The notes: generated by a model from the letters alone, not told the origin. A stretch of 35,301 nt of DNA from an uncultured Bacteroidales bacterium (GCA_905235535.1 CAJOLS010000013.1:1-35301), one strand, 5' to 3'. Positions 19,155-28,179 are shown, counted from the first letter of the stretch. Numbers and translations are program-made.

Positions 19155-20558
19155 TTAAAACTCTGCGTTTTTGGGTGTTCTCGGGAACGGAATCACGTCA
19201 CGGATGTTGGACATGCCGGTGACGAACAGGAGCAGGCGCTCGAAGCCCAGGCCGAATCCGCTGTGCGGAACGGAACCGTAACGGCGGGTGTCTATGTACC
19301 ACTCCAGATTCTTGCGGGACATGCCCAGCTCTTCGATGCGGGCTTCCAGTTTCTCCAGGGATGCCTCACGCTCGGAGCCGCCGATGATTTCTCCAATCTT
19401 GGGGAAGAGGACGTCCATGCCACGAACCGTGCGTCCATCTTCGTTCTGCTTCATGTAGAAGGCCTTGATATCCTTAGGGAAATCTATGAGGATGACGGGC
19501 TTGCCGAAGTGCTTTTCCACCAGATAACGCTCGTGCTCGCTCTGGAAGTCCGTGCCCCAGTGGACGGGATACTCGAACTGGACGCCATCGGCAATGGCCT
19601 TTTCCAGAATTTCCACCGCCTCGGTGTACGTGACTTTCTGGAAGGCGATGCCCAGGACGCTTCTCATGCGCTCGATGAGGCCGTCGTCGTATTTGTCATT
19701 GAGGAACTGGAGGTCTTCCAAGCAGTGGTCTAGGGCCCACTGAACCAGGAATTTGACAAATTCCTCGGCCAGTTCCATGTTGTCGTTGATGTCGTAGAAG
19801 GCCATTTCCGGCTCAATCATCCAGAACTCTGCCAGGTGGCGGGGCGTGTTGGAATTCTCTGCGCGGAAGGTGGGGCCGAAGGTGTAGATTTCTCCCACGG
19901 CGGTGGCCCCCAGTTCACCTTCCAGCTGGCCGGAAACGGTGAGGGAGGTCTTCTTGCCGAAGAAGTCCTTGCTGAAGTCCACGTTGCCCTTCTTGTCTAA
20001 CGGGATGTTTTTCAGGTCCAGGGTGGTTACCTGGAACATGTCTCCTGCGCCCTCGGCATCACTTTCGGTGATGAGGGGGGTGTGGAGATACACGAAGCCC
20101 TTCTGGTTGAAGAAGGTGTGGATGGCATAGGCCATCTGGTTGCGGATGCGCAGGACGGCTCCGAAGGTGTTGGTCCTCATGCGCATGTGGGCTACGCTGC
20201 GAAGATACTCCAGGGTGGTGTCCTTCTTCTGGAGAGGGAAGCGCATAGGGTCACACTCTCCCATGACCTGGATGTCCGTGGCCTGGATCTCAACGTCCTG
20301 GCCGCCGCCCATGGATTCCACCAGTTTGCCCCTTACGCAAAGGGAGGCGCCGGTGGTAATCTTTTTGAAGAGTTCTTCGTCGAAGAGCTCGGCATTGGCT
20401 ACAATCTGGATATTATTGATGGTAGAACCGTCGTTGAGGGCGATGAACTTGACTTGTTTGTTGCCTCGTTTGGTGCGCACCCAACCTTTGGCGAGCACCT
20501 CTGCACCCGGCTTGGCGGCCAGGAGATCCTTGATTTTGGTTCTTTTTAGAGTTTCCAT
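19155..20558 (-). CDS. asnS: Asparaginyl-tRNA synthetase
   Basis: 467 aa; class II motifs [29 protein letters not shown] and [17 protein letters not shown]. Confidence 0.96.
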   Translation of the reverse strand: METLKRTKIKDLLAAKPGAEVLAKGWVRTKRGNKQVKFIALNDGSTINNIQIVANAELFDEELFKKITTGASLCVRGKLVESMGGGQDVEIQATDIQVMGECDPMRFPLQKKDTTLEYLRSVAHMRMRTNTFGAVLRIRNQMAYAIHTFFNQKGFVYLHTPLITESDAEGAGDMFQVTTLDLKNIPLDKKGNVDFSKDFFGKKTSLTVSGQLEGELGATAVGEIYTFGPTFRAENSNTPRHLAEFWMIEPEMAFYDINDNMELAEEFVKFLVQWALDHCLEDLQFLNDKYDDGLIERMRSVLGIAFQKVTYTEAVEILEKAIADGVQFEYPVHWGTDFQSEHERYLVEKHFGKPVILIDFPKDIKAFYMKQNEDGRTVRGMDVLFPKIGEIIGGSEREASLEKLEARIEELGMSRKNLEWYIDTRRYGSVPHSGFGLGFERLLLFVTGMSNIRDVIPFPRTPKNAEF

Positions 20559-20574
20559 AGGGTATTTGCTTCAA

Positions 20575-21114
20575 TCATGCAAATATAGCATTTCTTTGCC
20601 AATTCGGCAACTGCCGGGCGGGCAAGTAGGGCAGGATCTCCAGATACTCGAACTTGAAGGGAGAATTAAGCCGAAGGAATTCGTCCTTGAGCCGGGATTT
20701 GACCGAGGAGGCCATCTTGTCGGAAGGAAGCCCCACCAGATATGCCACCATCCGGTTGTCAAAACCGGCGATGAAATAAGTGTAGGCGTAATACTCTTTT
20801 TCCGGAATATAGGGGATGTCGTTCTTGAGCCGGACGAGGAGGTTGTCCATCCTTTCGTTGATGAGTTCCTGCAGGTATCCGTGTCCATGTCCTGGCCCGC
20901 CCAGGATCTGATGCCGGATTTTCGTCCACCGTTTCATCCGGAATTCGGGGTCTTTATACTGTTCATTTTCCTTCATGGCCTGGTTCTGCCAGTACCATTC
21001 TTCCATGAAACAGGAGAGCAGGAAGATTTCCTCGCGGATCAGGACACGCTGCTTGTTGCGGAGTTTGAGGAGGGTTGCGCTTCCGAGAGGTCGTTTGGCC
21101 TTAATTCTTTTCAT
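20575..21114 (-). CDS. Hypothetical protein, possible C-terminal HTH
   Basis: 179 aa; C-terminal YFIAGFDNRMVAYLVGLPSDKMASSVKSRLKDEF resembles a LuxR/sigma-like HTH; homology not confirmed. Confidence 0.5.
   Translation of the reverse strand: MKRIKAKRPLGSATLLKLRNKQRVLIREEIFLLSCFMEEWYWQNQAMKENEQYKDPEFRMKRWTKIRHQILGGPGHGHGYLQELINERMDNLLVRLKNDIPYIPEKEYYAYTYFIAGFDNRMVAYLVGLPSDKMASSVKSRLKDEFLRLNSPFKFEYLEILPYLPARQLPNWQRNAIFA
20580..20587 (-). promoter_or_regulatory. -7 element TATATTTG upstream of asnS
   Basis: Minus strand TATATTTG about 22 nt before the asnS ATG, overlapping the upstream ORF's 3' end. Confidence 0.5.
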
Positions 21115-21314
21115 AATGGGGGGAGTAATAGTGAATTTCCATGCCTGCTAAAATAAGAAGCGGACAGGGGATTATGAAGAATTAGGGCGTTTAAAAATCC
21201 TCGCCTTATTACGTTGATTATAAGATAGTTGTGCGAGGTCCTAGTGTTGCTTTCCTACATGTATTCCCTTGATGTGGTGTGATTTATGGGAAGGATTTTT
21301 TTTCTTCTGGATAA

Positions 21315-21347
21315 TAAAAAAAGCAGCCTGAAACAGACTGCTTTTTT
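21315..21347 (-). terminator. Terminator of the exbB/exbD operon
   Basis: aaaaaagcagcctgaaacagactgctttttt hairpin, downstream of the stop at 21370 on the minus strand. Confidence 0.75.
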
Positions 21348-21369
21348 AACAAATAAGCGATGCTCTGAA

Positions 21370-21840
21370 TTATTCCGCAGGCTTTCTGGCCGCGTACATA
21401 ATCTTGAGGGCGGAGCAGCGACGCAGCTCCTGCTTAACATCGGACACAATACCCATGCGGACGTCCTGGTCCACGCGCAGATTCACGGTCATGAGGGAAC
21501 GCTCTGCTTCGGACATGGCGTCACGCTCGGCGGCGATGAAGTCACGGATGTCATTTACGCTCTTGAAAGAATCGTTCAGCTGAATGCGGGCATCGGTACC
21601 GAATTTAGCCTGGTACTGGAGAGTAGGGCTACCGATATTGATGTTGGCACTCAAGTCTTTGCGCTCCAACTTGGCAACCTCGGATGCAACGGGCATGGTG
21701 ATTTTCACTTTCTGCTCGGTTTCACGCATCTGGGTGGTTACCATGAAGAAGAACAGGAGCATGAACACGATATCGGACAGGGAGTTGGATGATGCCTGCG
21801 GGACTTCCTTCTTATTATTGGAATTTCCAAATTTTGACAT
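21370..21840 (-). CDS. exbD: ExbD/TolR biopolymer transport protein
   Basis: SNSLSDIVFMLLFFFMVTTQMRETEQKVKITMP. Confidence 0.85.
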   Translation of the reverse strand: MSKFGNSNNKKEVPQASSNSLSDIVFMLLFFFMVTTQMRETEQKVKITMPVASEVAKLERKDLSANINIGSPTLQYQAKFGTDARIQLNDSFKSVNDIRDFIAAERDAMSEAERSLMTVNLRVDQDVRMGIVSDVKQELRRCSALKIMYAARKPAE

Positions 21841-21855
21841 AATTCTTACCTCCTA

Positions 21856-22422
21856 TTATTTTTTACCGGTATCCTTAGGCTCTGCCTCGGAAATGTTCTG
21901 AGGTATGACCTGTTTCACAAGTTCCTGCTCCTCCTCGGAGAGGCGGGAGAACTTCTTGCCGAAGTTGGCTCTGGAGAAATCGTCTCGGAGTTCGTTCACG
22001 GCCTTCACCAATTCGTTCTGGACGGCGATATAAGCCTGATAAGAAGTACCACGGTCGTTCTGCAGGGAGATAACGCCCTTGGACTTGATATAGGTTTTTC
22101 CGTCTACCTCAAGGGGTTCCTTTTCGGGGAGGTTGGGGTCGTTGGTGGGGTTGGTGAGGAACTCTTTGATTTTGTCTTTCAAGAGGGTGATATCCATGGC
22201 TTCGCTACCGGCAAACAGCTTATCGGCAGAGTTGATTCTGACGATGATGATGTTACGGCGGTTAACCTTCTGGTCCTTAACTTGTTCAGTGTCCGGGATA
22301 GGGGGAAGGCGGCGCTGCAGACCTGACTGTTCTCCCATGGTTGTAGTCATGAGGAAGTAGCACAGGAGCAGGAATGCAATGTCAGCCGTAGAACCGATTG
22401 CTTCAAATTTTCTTCTTGCCAT
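21856..22422 (-). CDS. exbD: ExbD/TolR biopolymer transport protein
   Basis: MARRKFEAIGSTADIAFLLLCYFLMTTTM...LQRRLPPIP. Confidence 0.85.
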   Translation of the reverse strand: MARRKFEAIGSTADIAFLLLCYFLMTTTMGEQSGLQRRLPPIPDTEQVKDQKVNRRNIIIVRINSADKLFAGSEAMDITLLKDKIKEFLTNPTNDPNLPEKEPLEVDGKTYIKSKGVISLQNDRGTSYQAYIAVQNELVKAVNELRDDFSRANFGKKFSRLSEEEQELVKQVIPQNISEAEPKDTGKK

Positions 22423-22430
22423 GGTTACCT

Positions 22431-22889
22431 TTACTTTTTGTTGCGGATGGTCATCAGCACTTCACCGCAGATGATGGACAGGATAGCTGCAGCACCAACG
22501 ATGTATGCCATGTTGAGGATGGTATCGGTCATCTTGAGCTCGGTAGCGGTGGGAAGCTTGGCGCCGGAGTAACCCACTGCGGGATTACCGGAAGCCAGCA
22601 CGTAGCAGATGCCGAACAGAGCGGCGGCAGCAACCACGGCGATGCCGATCTTAACAAGTCCCTTGGGATTTGTCGTGGCCGTAATGTACAGGCCCAGGCA
22701 AATCACGGACGCAAGAGCGATGCCCAGCACGATGTATGCCCAGTACAGGAGCGGGTCCACAGTGCCGTTGTCTTCAGCCACCGTGGCCGGATATCCCTTA
22801 AACATACCCCAAAGCAGAACCGCAACGCTCAGAATCATCAAGGCCCAAAGGACGATCTTGAATATTTTAGCGTATTTCTGGTTTTCCAT
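22431..22889 (-). CDS. Hypothetical multi-pass membrane protein in the exbB/exbD operon
   Basis: 152 aa with several hydrophobic segments; between exbB and exbD. Confidence 0.75.
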   Translation of the reverse strand: MENQKYAKIFKIVLWALMILSVAVLLWGMFKGYPATVAEDNGTVDPLLYWAYIVLGIALASVICLGLYITATTNPKGLVKIGIAVVAAAALFGICYVLASGNPAVGYSGAKLPTATELKMTDTILNMAYIVGAAAILSIICGEVLMTIRNKK

Positions 22890-22914
22890 TATATACTGGA
22901 ATTAAAGGGGTTGA

Positions 22915-23700
22915 TTATTTATTGTTGTATTTGACCATGGTGTCCACGAAGCGGATGGAAGAGTCTTCCATATCGATGGACAGAGCGTCGATCTTGGCGA
23001 TGATGTAGTTGTAGAAGATCTGGAGGATCATAGCAACGATAAGACCACCCACGGTGGTGATGAGGGCGACCTTCATACCGCCAGCCACAACGTTCGGGGA
23101 GATATCACCGGCAGCCTGGATAGCGTCGAAGGCCTGGATCATACCGATAACGGTACCGAGGAATCCGAGGGACGGGGCGATGGAGATGAACAGGCCAATC
23201 CAGCTGAGGCCGTTCTCCATGAGGCTCATCTGAACGCCGCCATAGGAAACGATGGTCTTTTCCACTACGTCCACACCCTGGTCTGCACGGAGGAGACCCT
23301 GGTAGAAGATGGAGGCCACGGGGCCACGGGTTTCACGGCAAACCTTCTTGGCTTCTTCGATGCCACCCTTTGCAAGAGCAGCCTCTACATTTTCGAGGAG
23401 CTTGGTGGTGTTGGTCTTGGAGAAGGCCAGATAAAGGATGCGCTCGATAGCAAGGGCCATACCGAGGATCAGGCAGATGATGATCAGGGACATGAAGCCG
23501 GCGCCACCTTCGATGAATTTGGTCTTGAGAGCCTGGTGGAGGGGAACTTCCTCACCGGAACCGGCGAAAAGGTCCACAACCTCTTCGGCTTCTTCAACCT
23601 GCTGAGCGGCGGGAGCGGCACCCTCGTCCTGAGCGGAAGCAATGTTTGCAGTGAAGGTCATGAGACCGGCGACTGCCAAAAACATGAAAAACTTTTTCAT
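22915..23700 (-). CDS. exbB: MotA/TolQ/ExbB proton channel family protein
   Basis: 261 aa; IAPSLGFLGTVIGMIQAFDAI, VAGGMKVALITTVGGLIVAMI. Confidence 0.92.
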   Translation of the reverse strand: MKKFFMFLAVAGLMTFTANIASAQDEGAAPAAQQVEEAEEVVDLFAGSGEEVPLHQALKTKFIEGGAGFMSLIIICLILGMALAIERILYLAFSKTNTTKLLENVEAALAKGGIEEAKKVCRETRGPVASIFYQGLLRADQGVDVVEKTIVSYGGVQMSLMENGLSWIGLFISIAPSLGFLGTVIGMIQAFDAIQAAGDISPNVVAGGMKVALITTVGGLIVAMILQIFYNYIIAKIDALSIDMEDSSIRFVDTMVKYNNK

Positions 23701-23802
23701 AATCGTTTTTGTGTTGTTAGTTATAAATTGAATTTAGTTAGTAAAAATTATCTTCTACCTTTGGTCGTGCAATTTAGGAAGAAAAATCGGGTTTTCCAAA
23801 GA

Positions 23803-24846
23803 TTATTTGCTTATTTCACCGCACAGGTCTTTTTCCAGAAGAGTTTTGACACGGGTGTTGTCCGGGGTCCGTCCCATGAGGCAAAACAATTTTCCAAGGG
23901 CCGCTTCGGTGGTAATATCGCCCCCTGAGAGCACTCCAGCGTGTTTGAGGCGGGAACCGGTGGCATACAGATCCATGTTCACGGTTCCGGATTTACACTG
24001 GGTTACATTCAGCAGCACCTTGCCGCCGTCGCAGGCTTCCCTTAGAATATCTATAAACCAGTCCTTGGACGGAGCGTTCCCGCTGCCGTAGGTTTCCAGG
24101 ATTACGGCGCGGGTGTGAGGGTCGCTCACCACCGAGCGCATGACCTGCGGAGTGATGCCGGGATGCACTTTCAAAATGGCCACGCTGGTGTCCAGCCGGG
24201 TCTGCACGCGCAGCTGGGAATCCCAGTACACGGGTTTGCGGATGATATCCGTGTTGTAGCGGATGTTGATGCCGGCCTCGGCCAGGGGTGGGCAGTTGGG
24301 GGAGGCGAAGGCGTTGAAGGCCTCGGCGCTGTATTTGGTGGAGCGGTTGCCCCGCAGGAGCTTGGAGTCGAAGAAAATGGACACTTCCGGCACGCGGGCA
24401 TGGCCTTTTTCGTCTTTGGCGGCGGCAATTTCCACGGCCGATATGAGGTTCTCCTTCCCGTCGGTGCGCGGCACTCCTATGGGCAGCTGGCTGCCGGTGA
24501 ACACCACCGGTTTGGCCAGGCCTTCCAGCATGAAACTGAGCGTGGAGGCGCTGTAGGCCATGGTGTCCGTCCCGTGCAGGACCACAAATCCGTCATAATC
24601 CTCATAGCGCTCCAGGATGAGCCGCGCCAGGGAAATCCAGAGCGAGGGCTCCACGTCGGAGGAGTCGATGAGCGGGTCGAAGGTGTAGGAATCCAGCTTG
24701 ACGGCAAACTTGTTCAGTTCCGGGACTTCCTCCTTGATCTGGCTGAAGTCGAAGGGTTTGAGGGTGCCGTCGGAAGGGTCTTCCTTCATGCCGATAGTGC
24801 CGCCGGTGTAGATAATCAGTATAGAAGAGCTCATTTCATGAACCAT
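23803..24846 (-). CDS. ansA: Type I L-asparaginase
   Basis: IIYTGGTIGM, VVLHGTDTMAYSASTLSFML, PVVFTGSQLPIG motifs. Confidence 0.95.
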   Translation of the reverse strand: MVHEMSSSILIIYTGGTIGMKEDPSDGTLKPFDFSQIKEEVPELNKFAVKLDSYTFDPLIDSSDVEPSLWISLARLILERYEDYDGFVVLHGTDTMAYSASTLSFMLEGLAKPVVFTGSQLPIGVPRTDGKENLISAVEIAAAKDEKGHARVPEVSIFFDSKLLRGNRSTKYSAEAFNAFASPNCPPLAEAGINIRYNTDIIRKPVYWDSQLRVQTRLDTSVAILKVHPGITPQVMRSVVSDPHTRAVILETYGSGNAPSKDWFIDILREACDGGKVLLNVTQCKSGTVNMDLYATGSRLKHAGVLSGGDITTEAALGKLFCLMGRTPDNTRVKTLLEKDLCGEISK

Positions 24847-25691
24847 TAAATGTTAAAGAGTGTAATGGCGTTGTTTGTTGTAATGTTTTCTATTTCCTGT
24901 AGGCTTTTTCCCTTGATTTCGGCCACTTTGGCGGCCACGTAGGGGAGGTAGGCGCTCTCGTTGCGCTGGCCGCGGAAGGGAACGGGGGCCAGGTAGGGAG
25001 CGTCGGTTTCCAGCAGGATTTTCTCTATGGGAATGCGCTCCAGCGTCCTGGCTATGGAGGCGTTCTTGAAGGTGACCACCCCGCCGATTCCCACGGAGAA
25101 ATCCCCGTACTTGTCGGCCCTCTGAAAAATCTCGTAGCTGGAAGTGAAGCAGTGGAGATTTCCTCTCAGGTTCAGGTGTTTACAATCGGCCAGAATGGCT
25201 AAAAAGTCTTCCCATGCATCCCTCAGGTGGATGTTTACCGGCAGGTCCAGGGAAGCGGCCAGCTCCAGCTGCAGCCTCAGCACCTCCTTCTGCTCCTGGA
25301 CATAGTCCAACCCTTCGTGATAGTCAAGGCCGATCTCGCCGATAGCGACGACCGTTGCTATCGGTGAAATATTCGTTTCACTCACCGGGGGCCTGATTCC
25401 CCGGGCCCCCGGGGTTGCATCGCTCCGGATCTGTTGGTTTTTTGCAAGGGAGAAAACCAGGTCCAGTTCCTCCCGCCAGTCGGCCGCTACGGAGCCGGGA
25501 TACAGGCCCAGCATCTGGAAGAGGACCCCGGGATGCCTCCGGCCGATTTCCCACATGGCGGGGCGCTCGCGGGAGTCCACATCGGCCTGGATCATCCTGC
25601 CCACACCGGCTTCCAAAGCACGCTGAATGGCCGCCTCCGCATCCGGCAGCAGCCACTTGTCGTAAAAGTGCGTATGGGTGTCCACGAACAT
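24846..25691 (-). CDS. tatD: TatD family hydrolase with an in-frame inserted segment
   Basis: MFVDTHTHFYD, VAIGEIGLDYHEGLDYVQEQKEV, LETDAPYLAPVPFRGQRNE; start placed after the TATCTTTG at 25698-25705. Confidence 0.92.
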   Translation of the reverse strand: MFVDTHTHFYDKWLLPDAEAAIQRALEAGVGRMIQADVDSRERPAMWEIGRRHPGVLFQMLGLYPGSVAADWREELDLVFSLAKNQQIRSDATPGARGIRPPVSETNISPIATVVAIGEIGLDYHEGLDYVQEQKEVLRLQLELAASLDLPVNIHLRDAWEDFLAILADCKHLNLRGNLHCFTSSYEIFQRADKYGDFSVGIGGVVTFKNASIARTLERIPIEKILLETDAPYLAPVPFRGQRNESAYLPYVAAKVAEIKGKSLQEIENITTNNAITLFNI

Positions 25692-25697
25692 ACCCTG

Positions 25698-25705
25698 CAA
25701 AGATA
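25698..25705 (-). promoter_or_regulatory. -7 element TATCTTTG just upstream of tatD
   Basis: Minus strand TATCTTTG, 6 nt before the proposed ATG; implies a very short leader. Confidence 0.45.
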
Positions 25706-25866
25706 CGCAAAAATCCCTCATCTTGGGCCAGGTGGGATTTCATGTGGCCCACCGCGCCCGCTTTTTTTGCACAGCAGGTTCTGAAAGGCCAAAATGATGG
25801 GCCAGGAGGTACATATAAAAGAGGCCGCTGCAAAACTCAGAATGACCTGCAACGGAAAGGGCTGGA

Positions 25867-25898
25867 ACCGGCGACGCTGCGGCCGATGACCGGCGACG
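25867..25898 (+). repeat. 32-nt dispersed motif, copy A
   Basis: ACCGGCGACGCTGCGGCCGATGACCGGCGACG; 29/32 identical to the reverse complement of 30134-30165. Confidence 0.8.
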
Positions 25899-25916
25899 GA
25901 GGCATATATCAGAAAA

Positions 25917-25946
25917 CACCCCCGGGCCACTGAGCGTCCGGGGGTG
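25917..25946 (-). terminator. Terminator downstream of the long pspC-like gene
   Basis: CACCCCCGG ... CCGGGGGTG: 9-bp perfect stem, then TTTT on the minus strand. Confidence 0.7.
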
Positions 25947-25972
25947 CATGAAGATATTTAACAAACAACTAC

Positions 25973-26995
25973 TTAGATGAAAAATCCTTCTGAGGAGAGG
26001 AGTCCGGCGAAGCCCAGCACGCCCAGGACCACCAGGATGATGAGCCACAGGACAAAGATGACCAGCCCGGGTTTCCAGGAAGGGGACTTGAAGCCGAAAA
26101 TCATCTGGATGCCGCCGTACAGGATGCCCACGAAGGGGAGGATGACGGCGAGGGCCAGCAGGACCACCACCCAGGTGGTGTCCAGCAAGTCCATGAAGAC
26201 CGGGGCGTGCTCCGAGAGTTCCTCCATGAAGCGGGTGTAGGGAATGCCGAATAGCTGCGTTCCCTTGATGCTGAGGACCGATATGGAGGCCAGGCCCGAG
26301 GTTCCTATAATGAGCAGGACAATGCCGATGACCAGCAGGAAGATTCGGCCGAACTGCTTGAAAAAGTCGGAATGGGCCACTTCGCGGGCGGCGTCTCCCA
26401 TTTCCTGGATGCCGGCCTGCACGTTGCGGCGGATTTCATCGGCCGTGCCGCTGTCTCCCTTCATGGCCCAGCGGTCCTGGGCCGTGCGGGCGGCGGGCAT
26501 GGCCACCCAGAGGATGCAGTAGAAAAAGGGGATGGAGAGGCCCCAGACGCCCCGTTCCACTCCGGCGAAAAAGATCACCAGGGCAAGGATGGCAAAGCCC
26601 AGGCGAAGCCAGGCCACGTCAATGTTGAAGTAAGTGGCCAGGCCGCTGCAAACACCGCCCAGGCGCTTGTTCACCGGGTCCCGGTAGAGTTTCTTGCGGG
26701 CTTTTTCCCCATCAGCCGTCTGAGGTTCGGGGTCATCGGCCTCTATGCGCTCCGGCCTTCCGATAACCTGGATGACGGACTGGACATGGGCTTCCGTAAC
26801 CACGGTTCCGTTCCCGCACTTGTCCAGCAGGAGTTCGGCCACCCTTTCCTCAATTCCTTCCATGATTTCCTTGCCTCCCTGCTGGGGGAGGTAATGGGCT
26901 TCCAGTTCCTTGAGATAGGCCTCCAGGGCCTCTGCGGCCACTTTTTCCAGGATGAAGGCGTATCCTCCAATGCTCACTTGTTCTGTCTGCGTCAT
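25973..26995 (-). CDS. PspC domain membrane protein (long)
   Basis: 340 aa; LYRDPVNKRLGGVCSGLATYFNIDVAWLRLGFAI and C-terminal TM segments. Confidence 0.88.
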   Translation of the reverse strand: MTQTEQVSIGGYAFILEKVAAEALEAYLKELEAHYLPQQGGKEIMEGIEERVAELLLDKCGNGTVVTEAHVQSVIQVIGRPERIEADDPEPQTADGEKARKKLYRDPVNKRLGGVCSGLATYFNIDVAWLRLGFAILALVIFFAGVERGVWGLSIPFFYCILWVAMPAARTAQDRWAMKGDSGTADEIRRNVQAGIQEMGDAAREVAHSDFFKQFGRIFLLVIGIVLLIIGTSGLASISVLSIKGTQLFGIPYTRFMEELSEHAPVFMDLLDTTWVVVLLALAVILPFVGILYGGIQMIFGFKSPSWKPGLVIFVLWLIILVVLGVLGFAGLLSSEGFFI

Positions 26996-26998
26996 GGC

Positions 26999-27331
26999 TT
27001 ATGTGTTTTTGAGGGTTTCAATGCTCTGGACCATTTCTTGCCAGGCGGCGTCCATCTCGGCCAGCTGGGCACGGCCCTTTTCGGTTATCACGTAATACTT
27101 GCGGGGCGGACCCTGCGGGGACTCCTCCCAGCGGTAACTGAGCAGTCCCTGGTTTTTCTGGCGGATCAGGAGCGGGTACAGCGTTCCTTCAACCACCAGC
27201 ATGTTGGCCGCCTTGAGCTCTTCCAGAATACTGGAGGCATAGGCTTCCTTGCGGCTCAGAATACACAGGATGCAGTATTCCAGCACACCTTTGCGCATCT
27301 GTGCGCGTACGTTCTCGTTACTGTTCTCCAT
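26999..27331 (-). CDS. PadR family transcriptional regulator
   Basis: 110 aa; MRKGVLEYCILCILSRKEAYASSILEELK...VVEGTLYPLLIRQKNQGLLSYRWEES..GPPRKYYVITEKG. Confidence 0.93.
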   Translation of the reverse strand: MENSNENVRAQMRKGVLEYCILCILSRKEAYASSILEELKAANMLVVEGTLYPLLIRQKNQGLLSYRWEESPQGPPRKYYVITEKGRAQLAEMDAAWQEMVQSIETLKNT

Positions 27332-27337
27332 AATTTA

Positions 27338-27898
27338 CTATCTATAGGTGGAAAAACGGGACATGTTCTCGGCTGTGGGGGCCAGGCCCCGGAGTTCGCA
27401 TTTCTTGGCAGGCGTATCCGCCACCGGCACCACAATCCACAGAATCACATAGACCCAGAAACCGGCGCTGCCGAAGATGAGGGCGGCCAGCATGAGCACA
27501 CGCACCAGCGTCACGTCCACATCCAGGTACAGGGCCAGGCCGGAGCAGATGCCGGCAATCTTCTTTTCGTCCGTGTCCCGATACAGTTTCCGGGGCTGCC
27601 GAGGCGCATCGGCCGCAAAGCCGGTGAAGCCCTCTTCACTGGAACCGTCCGGCATTCCCAGCGTGGAAACGGCCCTTTGCACCATGTCTAAGGAAACCAC
27701 GCGGCTGCCGTTCCCCACCTCCCGGGTGAAGAGCTCTGCCAGACGGCCTTCAATTTCTTCCATTACCTCTGCCTTCTGGCTTTCCGGAACGGAGAGTTTG
27801 GCCCTGAAGTGGTCCAGATAGCTTCCCAGGCGCTGGTAGGCGTCTTCCTCAAGGGTGAAATTGCGCCCGCCCAAAGCAACACTTACTACTTTTTTCAT
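27338..27898 (-). CDS. PspC domain protein (short)
   Basis: Start MKKVVSVALGGRNFTLEE; LYRDTDEKKIAGICSGLALYLDVDVTLVRV; the ORF-track extension to 28045 reads through the GC-rich repeat. Confidence 0.88.
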   Translation of the reverse strand: MKKVVSVALGGRNFTLEEDAYQRLGSYLDHFRAKLSVPESQKAEVMEEIEGRLAELFTREVGNGSRVVSLDMVQRAVSTLGMPDGSSEEGFTGFAADAPRQPRKLYRDTDEKKIAGICSGLALYLDVDVTLVRVLMLAALIFGSAGFWVYVILWIVVPVADTPAKKCELRGLAPTAENMSRFSTYR

Positions 27899-27936
27899 TC
27901 CATGAAAAATTTTTCGCACAAGTCCCTCCTCTTTTC

Positions 27937-27975
27937 TTACCCCTTCTCGAAACCCCTCCCCTCGGGGAGGGACTT
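27937..27975 (-). repeat. GC-rich hairpin/G4 repeat, copy 5 (diverged)
   Basis: ttaccccttctcgaaacccctcccctcggggagggactt; hairpin kept, G4 tract interrupted. Confidence 0.85.
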
Positions 27976-28006
27976 GTAATATTAAACAATAAAAAATATT
28001 TTCCGA

Positions 28007-28014
28007 TGCAAAGA
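28007..28014 (-). promoter_or_regulatory. -7 element TATCTTTG upstream of the short pspC gene
   Basis: Minus strand TATCTTTG; TTGC 20 nt upstream as a weak -33. Confidence 0.5.
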
Positions 28015-28147
28015 TATAAATTATTTTTGGTACTTTGCAACACAAGGTACTAAAATTTCAAAAATTATTGCACAGGCAGGTGTCCTGTCATCCGGCTGAT
28101 TGCGTATCGAAACCCTGTTTCCCTGTTCCCGTAAACATCACAAAAGA

Positions 28148-28179
28148 TTTGCGGGGGTTGGAGGGATTGATTATCTTTG
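28148..28179 (+). promoter_or_regulatory. Fumarase promoter, TTTG-N20-TATCTTTG
   Basis: TTTG 28148-28151, 20-nt spacer, TATCTTTG 28172-28179; matches the Bacteroidetes -33/-7 consensus. Confidence 0.7.

Noticed and set aside
21115-21314. Possible small RNA or gene between exbD and the 20575-21114 ORF
   Set aside because: No recognisable motif, tRNA fold or convincing ORF; left unannotated.
25740-25972. Short ORFs between tatD and pspC
   Set aside because: No domain or codon signal; the region contains a dispersed repeat and a terminator.
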